From DASCQC01 sp036012865 (GTDB lineage: Bacteria > Pseudomonadota > Gammaproteobacteria > Comchoanobacterales > Comchoanobacteraceae), in the NCBI GenBank assembly GCA_036012865.1, contig DASCQC010000023.1:1-47177 (forward strand): a stretch of 47,177 nt of DNA, written 5' to 3'. Below are positions 1 to 7,934 of the stretch, piece by piece (positions within the stretch are counted from its first letter, which is position 1; every line of letters starts with the position of its first letter). The translations under genes and the position numbers were made by a program. The notes below the pieces were generated by a model that was not told the DNA's origin, searched no databases, and saw only the letters and a program-made list of their open reading frames with translations.

Positions 1-75
1 ATCTATCCTTGTATGAACCTTCAGTCTATTTAGCTCTACTCAAAAAATTACGCAGATCAAAAAGATTCAAGCCCG

Positions 76-1542
76 TTAATATGTCATAGAACATTGATTT
101 TGTTGATTGCTTACTTCTTGAAAATTATAACCTATATCCTCACCACAAGCATATGTCTTATCTTGGCCTTCAGAATCCACTCCGTCAAGATAAGTTTGAT
201 TATCTTGAATTCTAATTTCTTCTTTGATCAAGCCTAAAACACCCACATTAACACCAGTAAATTGATGTCTATCATCAAAATGACCCAAGCCTAATTGTCC
301 ATACTGATTCGAACCACAGGCATAAAGCTTATCTTCACCATCCTTACCTTTTCCTATTAGAAAGCTATGATTACGTCCAGCTATGACTTTTTCTACCGTA
401 AAACCTTTAGGCAGCTGAACTTCAGTCAGATAATTTCTATTCTCATTATCACCCGAACCTAGTTCCATGCCCCAATTTAAACCCGAGCCATAGAGCTTAA
501 CGTCACCACTCTCATCTTTTCCTTTAATTAAGATATCACCCTGTCCAGCTATCATCTTTTCTATTTTAAACCCTTCTGGCAGAGGTACTTTGGTAAATTC
601 CTTTCTAGTCGTGACATGACCTAAGCCTAATTGTCCATCATAATTAGCACCTGCGGCATAAAGCTCATCTTCACCCCCCTGATCTTTTCCTCTAACATAG
701 GTAGAATCATATCCAGCCACCACCTCTTCTAACGTAAACCCTACTGGCAGAGGTACTTCGGTAAATTCATGTATCCTCATCCTATCACCCAAGCCTAATT
801 GTCCAAAAGGATTATAACCACAACCATAGAGCTTAATTTCTCCACTCTCATCTTTTCCTTTTAGAAAACTCAAATATTTCCCACATATCACCTTTTCTAT
901 CTTAAACCCTGCTGGCAGAGGTACTTTGGTAAATCCAGTTCTATACATATTACCCAAGCCTAATTGTCCAGTAGTACTATGACCCCCGGCATAGAGCCTA
1001 TCTTCACCATTTACATCTTTTCCTTTTAAAAAGGTATGCCAACCTCCATCTATCACCTTTTCTATCTCAAATCCTTCCGGGATAGTCACTTCAGTCCATT
1101 TCTTTCCGCTTATTATATCACCCAAGTCAAATTGCCCTTCACAATTCCAACCACAGGCATAGAGCCTCACCTTCATATTTTCCTCTGTTTTCTTAACATG
1201 ATCTGGCCATGTATTAACTAATAACATCGTATATGTAGAACCTACTACCACAGATTGTATTTTTGGAACTCTTGTATTAAGTTCATTCGTTGTTTGCTCC
1301 TTATGCCACTTGCTTACTTGAGCAAGCTTTCCTCTATCTTTTAATGACATGGCTTTCAACACAAGTTTCATCGGGCCTAATTGGCCACTAGCTAATTTGC
1401 CACTTTCTTCTCCCATACGAGAAAGTGGTTCAAAATAGTTCATCTTGTTTGCTTTTGCTTTATTGCTAGGATCCCCTTCATTCTTAGACTCTTGAACACC
1501 TGCTTTTAACTTTTTCTCTGACTTATCCTCTGATTTTGGCAT
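76..1542 (-). CDS. RCC1-repeat protein with F-box-like N-terminus; candidate host-directed effector
   Basis: The 488-residue protein is mostly RCC1-type repeats. Six clear units carry the Y-x-x-G-x-N-x-x-G-Q-L-G-L-G core, starting near residues 128, 184, 239, 295, 350 and 407, and a seventh degenerate unit starts near 464 (TYACGEDIGYNF). Spacing is 50-57 residues, as expected of a seven-bladed propeller. Residues 1-35 are charged and low in complexity. Residues 58-85 (MKLVLKAMSLKDRGKLAQVS, then KWHKE) resemble the second half of an F-box, though this is weak. There is no signal peptide or membrane segment. The start is supported by GAGGGG seven bases upstream. RCC1 proteins are eukaryote-like, and several Legionella Dot/Icm effectors carry them; a secreted role here is inference. 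The N-terminal part has a truncated paralogue just upstream. Confidence 0.85.
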   Translation of the reverse strand: MPKSEDKSEKKLKAGVQESKNEGDPSNKAKANKMNYFEPLSRMGEESGKLASGQLGPMKLVLKAMSLKDRGKLAQVSKWHKEQTTNELNTRVPKIQSVVVGSTYTMLLVNTWPDHVKKTEENMKVRLYACGWNCEGQFDLGDIISGKKWTEVTIPEGFEIEKVIDGGWHTFLKGKDVNGEDRLYAGGHSTTGQLGLGNMYRTGFTKVPLPAGFKIEKVICGKYLSFLKGKDESGEIKLYGCGYNPFGQLGLGDRMRIHEFTEVPLPVGFTLEEVVAGYDSTYVRGKDQGGEDELYAAGANYDGQLGLGHVTTRKEFTKVPLPEGFKIEKMIAGQGDILIKGKDESGDVKLYGSGLNWGMELGSGDNENRNYLTEVQLPKGFTVEKVIAGRNHSFLIGKGKDGEDKLYACGSNQYGQLGLGHFDDRHQFTGVNVGVLGLIKEEIRIQDNQTYLDGVDSEGQDKTYACGEDIGYNFQEVSNQQNQCSMTY

Positions 1543-1571
1543 AATAACCCCTCATTAATCATTGTACTTTA

Positions 1572-1586
1572 ATTATAGTATAAAAA
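1572..1586 (-). promoter_or_regulatory. Putative promoter of the RCC1 gene; element shared with the gene at 19566-20264
   Basis: On the minus strand this reads TTTTTATACTATAAT, containing both TATACT and TATAAT, either of which could be a -10 box 30-40 bases before the RCC1 start. No good -35 box sits 16-18 bases further up. A 14-base stretch of it is identical to 20286-20299, in the same place relative to another effector-like gene. Confidence 0.4.
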
Positions 1587-1648
1587 TTTATTTTTTACTT
1601 ATTAACAATAGATTATGACTATTTAGGGCTTAGTTGTTTTTCATAAGG

Positions 1649-1921
1649 TTACTTTTCTTTAACTTTATAGGTTTTAGCTAATAACATTGTATGATTACCA
1701 CCAACAACCACAGACTTTATGGTTGGTACTCTGCTAGCAATTTCTTTTTTAGCTAGTTTGTTAACCCCATGATTGACTAGAGTAAGCCTCGCTCCTAAAT
1801 CCTCCAAGGAGTCATAATTAAACAGTTCTTGTATCGGAGAATCTTTCCCCATACCTAAAAGACCCTTAAAACTCGGCTCTATGGAACTTAGATCGATACT
1901 TTTCTTGGGCGTTTTTTCCAT
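1649..1921 (-). CDS. Truncated paralogue of the RCC1 protein N-terminus (no repeats left)
   Basis: This 90-residue protein matches the pre-repeat part of the neighbouring RCC1 protein. The shared block is RVPxIxSVVVGxxxTMLL (residues about 65-82 here, 91-108 there), preceded by the same helical F-box-like stretch (DSLEDLGARLTLVNHGVNKL). It stops shortly after that block, where the first RCC1 blade would begin. The start codon lies 34 bases inside the end of the upstream deoxyhypusine-synthase-like gene and has AGAGG five bases upstream, so it could still be translated by coupling. It may be a decayed duplicate or a stand-alone F-box-like adaptor. Function unknown. Confidence 0.55.
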   Translation of the reverse strand: MEKTPKKSIDLSSIEPSFKGLLGMGKDSPIQELFNYDSLEDLGARLTLVNHGVNKLAKKEIASRVPTIKSVVVGGNHTMLLAKTYKVKEK

Positions 1922-2922
1922 GAACCTCTATGGTAGGCATCACTAATAAGTAAAGGCAGTACAGAGGTTGCCTCAGCATACACCATTTGTTCATAAACTG
2001 TGTCGACTTTGCCCCATGAACAAGCTTCTTTCAATGTTGAACTAGAGCAAGCCCCATCGCGTGAATCAGCGACGGTAATTTGTATTGCATATTTATGCAT
2101 TTCAACCTCTTTTCCTAAGATTTCTGCACAAACAACCGTATCTTGAACAAAGTTTTTCGGAACACCCCCGCCAATCATTAATAACCCAGTTGTTCCTACC
2201 TTGATCTTGACCTCAGTCAGCTCTTTAAAGTCACTGATTGAGTCTATCGTCATATGGTTGCCAGGGTTATCAACTTGATGCTTAACCAACCCAAACCCGG
2301 CCGATGAATCTGTGAACGCTGGGCAAAATATCGGTATATTATTCTGATAAGCCATTTCAACTAATGAGCCTTTCTTTTTAGCCTTGCCGTTAGCTAACCA
2401 CTTGCCCATTTCATAAATGAATTCACGTGAGCTATAAGGCCTTTTTTCTAGACTATTAGCGATTTCTAAAATAGCATGGTCACAAGCCTGAAGGTCCTCT
2501 TCATCAATGTAAGTATCATAAATACGATCAATGTATAATCCTCGTAGCTTTTTATCATCTTCATGCGGGTTTCCCTGGTAGTGCTTAAAACCCATGGCTT
2601 CAAAAAAATCCATATCAACGATAGAAGCTCCCGTGGCAACCACCGCATCAATCATATTGTATTTGATTAAATCAGAGTAGATTTGCATGCACCCACCCGC
2701 TGAAGTAGAGCCGGCTAATGACAAGATAATAGAACACTCATCATCTTGTAACATTTTATCAAAAATATCAGAAGCTCTGGCTAAATCTCGTGAGGTAAAG
2801 GACATATGACTCATGGATTGGATAATAGGCCTGGCATCGAAAGACGTTATATCTACATGCTTAACTGGTTTATCCAAAAGCTTTTTTTTAGCAGATGATT
2901 GATCTAATTTAGAATTATCCAT
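1888..2922 (-). CDS. Deoxyhypusine-synthase-like enzyme (possibly homospermidine synthase)
   Basis: The 344-residue length and the sequence throughout fit the deoxyhypusine synthase family. NAD-site motifs are visible (SLAGSTSAGG near 68-77, VATGAS near 95-100, GGGVPKN near 251-257). The C-terminal CSWGKVD holds Lys305, equivalent to the catalytic lysine of the SWGK motif of eukaryotic DHS, so the aminobutyl-transfer chemistry is probably intact. Bacteria lack eIF5A, so deoxyhypusine is unlikely to be the product. Bacterial homologues are generally thought to pass the aminobutyl group to a small amine, giving for example homospermidine. It is the third gene of an operon after an agmatinase and a decarboxylase, 19 bases downstream of the latter, with AGAGGT before its ATG. 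Product assignment is inference. Confidence 0.87.
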   Translation of the reverse strand: MDNSKLDQSSAKKKLLDKPVKHVDITSFDARPIIQSMSHMSFTSRDLARASDIFDKMLQDDECSIILSLAGSTSAGGCMQIYSDLIKYNMIDAVVATGASIVDMDFFEAMGFKHYQGNPHEDDKKLRGLYIDRIYDTYIDEEDLQACDHAILEIANSLEKRPYSSREFIYEMGKWLANGKAKKKGSLVEMAYQNNIPIFCPAFTDSSAGFGLVKHQVDNPGNHMTIDSISDFKELTEVKIKVGTTGLLMIGGGVPKNFVQDTVVCAEILGKEVEMHKYAIQITVADSRDGACSSSTLKEACSWGKVDTVYEQMVYAEATSVLPLLISDAYHRGSWKKRPRKVSI

Positions 2923-2941
2923 GGCTACCTCTTAATATAAT

Positions 2942-4087
2942 TTATTCATACATACTCATTAATGGGGGATCAATAACATTGATCATTTCCTTGGCTGGTG
3001 AAAAACCATTAAAACTCGTTGTTAGTGATCGAGCATACGCTCCCATCTGACCAATTTCAATATAGTCCCCTTCTTGGATAGAAAAAGGTAAATGGAACGG
3101 CCCGGGCATATAATCCAAAGAATCACAGGTTGGTCCGTATAAACTAAACGGCAGTAAGTCAGAAAACCCAAAAGTTTTATTGGAAATAAGCTTAGATGGA
3201 AAAATAAAACGTGGGGTACCTGCATCAAACAACCCCCCATAGGTCCCTTCATTAATGTATAACTTCTTATCTTTACGAAGTTCTACTCGAACGATGAGTG
3301 ACATACACTCAGCCACCAATGCCCTACCAGGTTCGGCAAGTAATTGTATGTTTTCATGGTTATCAAGTTTTGAAAAAGAATGATGAATAGCTGAAAAGTA
3401 TAAATCCAAACTGGGTGGAATCATACCAGGGTACATAGATGGGAACCCACCACCCACATTAAAATAGCTTAGGCTAACTCCAGTCTTAGCGATAATTTCC
3501 CTAGCTGATTGAATAGAAATCTCAAAAGCCCTGGGATGCATACACTGAGAGCCCACATGAAAAGTAATCCCTATTTTTTTAGCATAATTGTCAACTTTCC
3601 TGATTAATTTTGGAATAGAAATAAGATCTTTGCCAAACTTACCCGACAATGACATGGCTGCAAATTGATTGGGTATTTCCAGCCTTACATGCAAGGACAA
3701 ATCTTTAGCTCCCTGAGTTTCTTCTTGAATTTTTTTCAACTCATCTTCGCTATCTAAACAAAAATGTCGGACACCGTATTGAAAATATGCCTGCCTGATT
3801 GCTTGACGAGATTTAACTGGATGCATAAAAAATAACGTGCTGCTTGGAAACATATTGTGACACATTTCAATTTCATTAATCGAAGCAACCTCAAAATGAT
3901 CAATACCATATTGATTCAAGGCTTGTAATACCTCTGGGTCTGAATTTGATTTAACAGCATACAGACAAGTACCTTTAAAGTTTTTAAGAAAATATAAACT
4001 CGATTTTTCCAAAGCCTTTGGACGAAACACATACACAGGACCATGAATTTCTTCTAGAGAAGGAATAATTGAATGAATTGTTTTCAT
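2942..4087 (-). CDS. PLP-dependent ornithine/lysine-type decarboxylase (group IV, alanine-racemase fold)
   Basis: Fold-III PLP decarboxylase of 381 residues, the usual length of bacterial ornithine decarboxylases. The PLP lysine is Lys46 in YAVKSNSDP. HVGSQ (177-181), GGGFPSMYPG (212-221) and EPGRALVAE (252-260) form the cofactor pocket. GPTCDSLDYM (318-327) carries Cys321, the catalytic cysteine donated across the dimer. GPTCDS is typical of ornithine or ornithine/lysine decarboxylases rather than diaminopimelate decarboxylase, though substrate cannot be fixed by eye; arginine or carboxynorspermidine decarboxylase relatives are the alternatives. It should make putrescine or cadaverine for the downstream deoxyhypusine-synthase-like enzyme. 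It follows the agmatinase-like gene by 23 bases. Confidence 0.88.
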   Translation of the reverse strand: MKTIHSIIPSLEEIHGPVYVFRPKALEKSSLYFLKNFKGTCLYAVKSNSDPEVLQALNQYGIDHFEVASINEIEMCHNMFPSSTLFFMHPVKSRQAIRQAYFQYGVRHFCLDSEDELKKIQEETQGAKDLSLHVRLEIPNQFAAMSLSGKFGKDLISIPKLIRKVDNYAKKIGITFHVGSQCMHPRAFEISIQSAREIIAKTGVSLSYFNVGGGFPSMYPGMIPPSLDLYFSAIHHSFSKLDNHENIQLLAEPGRALVAECMSLIVRVELRKDKKLYINEGTYGGLFDAGTPRFIFPSKLISNKTFGFSDLLPFSLYGPTCDSLDYMPGPFHLPFSIQEGDYIEIGQMGAYARSLTTSFNGFSPAKEMINVIDPPLMSMYE

Positions 4088-4110
4088 TTAGGCTCCAAGA
4101 ATAACATCGT

Positions 4111-5019
4111 TCAAAGTTTATTTTTCATAAAAGCATAGGACATTATTTTATAAGCTAATTTAGCAGCTAAAAAGTCACACCCATGATGATTAGGTCTCGG
4201 AGCTAATTCATTAATATCTGCTCCAACAATAGTTGATACCTTAGAGGCCTCTTTAATAATATCAATGGCATGATGCCAGAACAAACCTCCTGGTTCAGGC
4301 GTTCCGGTGGCTGGCATAAGACTTGAATCAAACGCATCGACATCAAAGGTGATATAAACATGTTGACCTCTTAAGGACGAAAGCATTTCGGGAATATCCC
4401 ATTGATGAATATCTTTCGCAAAAAACATTTGAATTCGATGCTTTTGACTCTCTAAATAATTAACTTCTTCTTGGGATATATTTCTAATCCCACATGAAAT
4501 TAAGGGAACTTCATTACCATCAACACATCTTCTTAAAGCACACGCATGACTGAACGGATTACCCTCATACTGGTCTCGTAAATCAGCATGCGCATCAAAA
4601 TGCAGGATCACAAGGTCGGGATATTTCTTGATAAAAGGTCTAATTGACCCTGCAACAAGGGTGTGTTCTCCCCCCAGAACAAAAGGAAACTTTCCATCTT
4701 CAACAACCTTGCTAACGATGGTGTCTAGTTGATCCAGAGCCTCATTAATAGGTTGATTAATGGTTGGCTCAATCATGGTTGCTATGTTAAATTTCTGACA
4801 AGGCTCGCACCAAAGATCTTCATCAAAAAACTCAACCTGATGGCTGGCTTGCAGAATAGCCTGAGGACCTCCTGAAGTTCCCCCTTGATAACTGACCGAA
4901 TACTCTAAGCCAAAAGGGATAACAACCACATCAGATTTCGCATAATCTGAGGAACTAAAATCAGGCATGCCTAAAAAACCTTGAGAAGGATTCATTAATT
5001 TCTTTGTCATTTCTTCCAT
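4111..5019 (-). CDS. speB: Agmatinase/arginase-family ureohydrolase
   Basis: Manganese ureohydrolase family. The metal-binding motifs are all present: GGEHT, FDAHADL, and DVDAFDSSLMPATGTPEPGG (Asp pair). GADINELAP and HGCDFLAAKLAYK complete the family C-terminus. Agmatinase (agmatine to putrescine and urea) is the most likely activity because the next genes are a decarboxylase and a polyamine aminobutyltransferase; guanidinobutyrase is possible. I start at the ATG at 5019, with AGGG six bases upstream, giving 302 residues. An in-frame start at 5043 would add eight residues without a clear ribosome site, and another ATG lies at 5010. First gene of the polyamine operon. Confidence 0.87.
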   Translation of the reverse strand: MEEMTKKLMNPSQGFLGMPDFSSSDYAKSDVVVIPFGLEYSVSYQGGTSGGPQAILQASHQVEFFDEDLWCEPCQKFNIATMIEPTINQPINEALDQLDTIVSKVVEDGKFPFVLGGEHTLVAGSIRPFIKKYPDLVILHFDAHADLRDQYEGNPFSHACALRRCVDGNEVPLISCGIRNISQEEVNYLESQKHRIQMFFAKDIHQWDIPEMLSSLRGQHVYITFDVDAFDSSLMPATGTPEPGGLFWHHAIDIIKEASKVSTIVGADINELAPRPNHHGCDFLAAKLAYKIMSYAFMKNKL

Positions 5020-5137
5020 GAAAACCCTAATATTTAACCACAATAATCACCGGTGACATTCAGGCTTAAAACCATTAAAGCCGCCCCAAAAAACCTTTAC
5101 TTTCAAGCCCTAGGCCTCTAATCTTCAGAATTAGCAT

Positions 5138-5166
5138 ATTATAACCCTATCTTCAACCCTTAGCAA
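5138..5166 (-). promoter_or_regulatory. Promoter of the polyamine operon
   Basis: On the minus strand TTGCTA (5161-5166) and a perfect TATAAT (5138-5143) are separated by 17 bases. Transcription would begin near 5131, giving a leader of about 110 bases before the agmatinase start. No obvious riboswitch or attenuator is visible in that leader. Confidence 0.6.
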
Positions 5167-5214
5167 GGCATTAACTTATCATCATTTCATCAAAACTCCA
5201 TGCCAGAATATGCC

Positions 5215-5243
5215 TTGCCAAAAATAATAAATCTAGGTAATCT
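5215..5243 (+). promoter_or_regulatory. Possible promoter of the saccharopine-dehydrogenase-like gene
   Basis: TTGCCA (5215-5220), a 17-base spacer and a weak TAATCT (5238-5243) lie 27 bases before the ATG at 5271. The arrangement fits a divergent promoter pair with the polyamine operon, but the -10 match is poor. Confidence 0.35.
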
Positions 5244-5270
5244 AATCAAAGACATCAAAAGGAAACACTT

Positions 5271-6302
5271 ATGAAACCTGCACTTATCTATGGTATAACT
5301 GGTTATACCGGGGAGCTTATTGCAAAAGAATTACATCACAGAGGGTGGAATCACATTACTATCGCTGGTAGAAACAAGCATAAAACTCAAAAAATAGCTA
5401 AGAAATACAACCTAAAGTGGATTTCATTTGATATTCATAATCGACAGGAAATCACCCATCACATCTTACCCTTTAAAGTCATCCTCAATTGTGCGGGTCC
5501 CTTCATTGAAACCATTCATCCCCTAGTGGATATATGTATCGAAAACAGCATCGATTATTTAGATATTACCGGTGAATCTGATGTGTTTTTAAAACTCATG
5601 AGATTAAGCAAAAAAGCTAAAGAAAACCATTGCACATTACTCCCTGGCGTAGGTTTTGATGTTGTGCCTTCGGATTGCTTAGCAAAACATGTTCATAACC
5701 TTCTTCCTGAGGCAACTCATTTGGATATTATCATTCTTGGTGTCGGTTCGCCCAGTCGAGGGACCATTAATACAGCCTTACGTAACTTAACCATTCCCAC
5801 CTTAACCAGAACTAATTCAAAGCTTCAAAAAAACCCAAAACCCATTTTAAAAACAATTGATGTTAACAATAAAAAAGTTCAATGCATCGCCATTTCTTGG
5901 GGAGATATTGTCACCGCGTACCATTCTACCAAAATCCCTAATATCACGGTGTATTTTCAAAAGTCACCGGCGATGATAAAAGCCATGAAGCTGCCTTTGA
6001 TCATCAAACGTATTGTAAGCTCGTCCGTAGTTCGAAAAATCATCCATGCGGCAATGTGTTGCCATCCTGGACCCGATCAAACAAGTTTGGAAAAAGCAGA
6101 AACAACCCTTATCGCACATGCCTGGAATGATACGAAGGAAGTGAAGGCAAAAATGACCACCCCTCATGGCTACACAACCACTGTTCAAACGGCCTTAACC
6201 TGCTTGGAATTGGTTATGAGCACAACAGTCAAGCCGGGTTTTCAAACACCTTCCACAGCCTTTCCGTCCTTGCTTGAAAAACTACAATATAAAGTCGAAT
6301 AA
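5271..6302 (+). CDS. Saccharopine-dehydrogenase-like NAD(P)-binding oxidoreductase
   Basis: The 343-residue protein begins with a Rossmann nucleotide site, YGITGYTGELIA (residues 8-19). NCAGPF and DYLDITGE follow near 75-100, and GVGFDVVPSDCLA near 126-138. This matches the saccharopine dehydrogenase-like/trans-acting enoyl reductase family, whose substrates are mostly unknown. It lacks the appearance of a true lysine-pathway saccharopine dehydrogenase or of carboxynorspermidine dehydrogenase. It stands alone, divergent from the polyamine operon and convergent with dapA. GGAAAC lies eight bases upstream of the ATG. A reductase acting on a lipid or amine intermediate is possible; the sequence does not decide. 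Confidence 0.75.
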   Translation: MKPALIYGITGYTGELIAKELHHRGWNHITIAGRNKHKTQKIAKKYNLKWISFDIHNRQEITHHILPFKVILNCAGPFIETIHPLVDICIENSIDYLDITGESDVFLKLMRLSKKAKENHCTLLPGVGFDVVPSDCLAKHVHNLLPEATHLDIIILGVGSPSRGTINTALRNLTIPTLTRTNSKLQKNPKPILKTIDVNNKKVQCIAISWGDIVTAYHSTKIPNITVYFQKSPAMIKAMKLPLIIKRIVSSSVVRKIIHAAMCCHPGPDQTSLEKAETTLIAHAWNDTKEVKAKMTTPHGYTTTVQTALTCLELVMSTTVKPGFQTPSTAFPSLLEKLQYKVE

Positions 6303-6347
6303 TACCGAAACGTATTGTATTTCAGGTTAATTAAACCTCGGGGATAT

Positions 6348-7232
6348 TTAGACAGTAACCTTAATTGAGCGCAGCGCATATCGAGTCATAATGGACGCTC
6401 CTTCGGTTTCATAGTCCGTTGAGAGTTCTGTCAATGGCAACCTCATGTAAGGTTTTATAAGCCCTGCACGCGAAAGCAACCACTTGCATGGCATGGGGTT
6501 GGTATCTACACTCAAAAACCCATTAAGGGCCTGCAGGTCATATGCAATATCCATGGCGGGTATGCGCTCCCCTGAACGAGCCAATTTGACCAGTTTTGAA
6601 ACTTCTTTGGGTAAAATATTTGCAGCAACAGAAATAACACCGTGACCACCCGTTAATATAAAAGGATAGGCAGAATCATCATCACCACTGAAAACAGCCA
6701 AATTAGTGTCTTGTGTGAAAGATATCACCCGTGATAAATCCTGACTGGCCTCCTTAATACCTTCAATAAAATCAAGTTTGCTCAGGCGAATAACCGTCTC
6801 AACACTCAAATCACATGAAGTTCTAGACGGAACATTGTAGAGCATAATGGGAAACTTGCATGATTCTGCAATTTTTGCATAGTGCTCATACAAACCTTGT
6901 TGATTGGGTTTATTGTAGTACGGGGTTACTATCAGTGCAGAGTTAGCTCCCAGGGATTTAGCTTCAAGGGTTTTATCAATCGCTTGCTCAGTGGAGGTTG
7001 ACCCAGTCCCTACCATCACATGCATACGGCCCTGAACCCTTCCCACACAATGCGCAATAAATTGAGTTCTTTCTTCACTGTGAATAGAGGCACATTCCCC
7101 CGTGGTTCCTAAGATAACAACACCGTCTGTTCCTTCACTAATATGCCACTCAATCAACTGATTAACAGCATCAAAATCAATGACACCCTCACGAGTGAAG
7201 GGGGTAATTAAAGCAACATAAGAACCTTGCAT
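6348..7232 (-). CDS. dapA: 4-hydroxy-tetrahydrodipicolinate synthase
   Basis: Condenses pyruvate with aspartate semialdehyde at the branch point to lysine and meso-diaminopimelate for peptidoglycan. The 294-residue length is standard. Catalytic features are all present: GTTGE (42-46), Tyr106 in YYNKP, Tyr132 and Arg137 in LYNVPSR, and the Schiff-base Lys160 in IEGIKEAS. A strong AAGGAG precedes the ATG. It is last in the minus-strand run after lolC and lolD, 27 bases from lolD, and converges with the gene at 5271-6302. A second gene of the pathway, dapE, lies at 37860-38978. Confidence 0.96.
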   Translation of the reverse strand: MQGSYVALITPFTREGVIDFDAVNQLIEWHISEGTDGVVILGTTGECASIHSEERTQFIAHCVGRVQGRMHVMVGTGSTSTEQAIDKTLEAKSLGANSALIVTPYYNKPNQQGLYEHYAKIAESCKFPIMLYNVPSRTSCDLSVETVIRLSKLDFIEGIKEASQDLSRVISFTQDTNLAVFSGDDDSAYPFILTGGHGVISVAANILPKEVSKLVKLARSGERIPAMDIAYDLQALNGFLSVDTNPMPCKWLLSRAGLIKPYMRLPLTELSTDYETEGASIMTRYALRSIKVTV

Positions 7233-7259
7233 AGTCTCTCCTTTATTTAAACCTTAATA

Positions 7260-7934
7260 TCATGCAACAACCTCTCCAGATTGCAGTCGATAATGATGCG
7301 ACATCATCGCAGCTATATCGCAATCATGAGTCACTAACACGATACCACATCCTGAGCTTTTCTGATATGACAAAAGGTATTCCATAACCTTTTTAGAAGA
7401 CATGGAATCCAAACACCCAGTTGGCTCATCTGCAAACAAGACCTTGGGCTGATGAACAACAGCTCTAGCACACGCCACTCTTTGCCGCTCACCCCCAGAA
7501 AGCTGCTGCACTGGTGCATACCACAAAGAAGGAGCTAGCCCTAAATTATTAAAAGCATCTTCAACACAATCTTTAATTATATCGTTAGGCATTCCTGCTA
7601 ATCGTGCTGATAAAGCAACATTTTCAAAAACATTAAATTCAAAAAGCAAATGGTGAAATTGAAAAACAAAACCCGTTAAATGCCCCCTAACCTCAGATAA
7701 TTGATGATTATCCATCTTCTCTAAAACATGGTCACATAAAATTGTTGTCCCACTAGTAGGCCTATCTAACCCAGCTAAAATATGCATGAGTGTTGTTTTA
7801 CCTGAACCAGAAACTCCGGTAATAGCAACTGATTCACCAGACGATAAAGTAAAGTCAACATTGTTTAAAACAAAATCATGTTCATCGCCAAATCGTTTAC
7901 AAATATGATTGGCCGTTAATATTATTTCACTCAT
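7260..7934 (-). CDS. lolD: Lipoprotein-releasing system ATP-binding protein LolD
   Basis: ABC ATPase of 224 residues that powers extraction of outer-membrane lipoproteins from the inner membrane. It has Walker A GVSGSGKTT, the signature LSGGERQRVACARA, Walker B VLFADEPTG and the switch histidine in VLVTHD. The short length and GxxLHHL-type helical region (GFVFQFHHLLFEFNVFENV) match LolD rather than FtsE or MacB. Its start overlaps the end of the permease gene by eight bases, so the two are translationally coupled. Confidence 0.93.
   Translation of the reverse strand: MSEIILTANHICKRFGDEHDFVLNNVDFTLSSGESVAITGVSGSGKTTLMHILAGLDRPTSGTTILCDHVLEKMDNHQLSEVRGHLTGFVFQFHHLLFEFNVFENVALSARLAGMPNDIIKDCVEDAFNNLGLAPSLWYAPVQQLSGGERQRVACARAVVHQPKVLFADEPTGCLDSMSSKKVMEYLLSYQKSSGCGIVLVTHDCDIAAMMSHHYRLQSGEVVA

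Noticed and set aside
6323..6337. Palindromic AGGTTAATTAAACCT between convergent genes as a terminator
   Set aside because: Only a five-base stem and no T-run; too weak to call.
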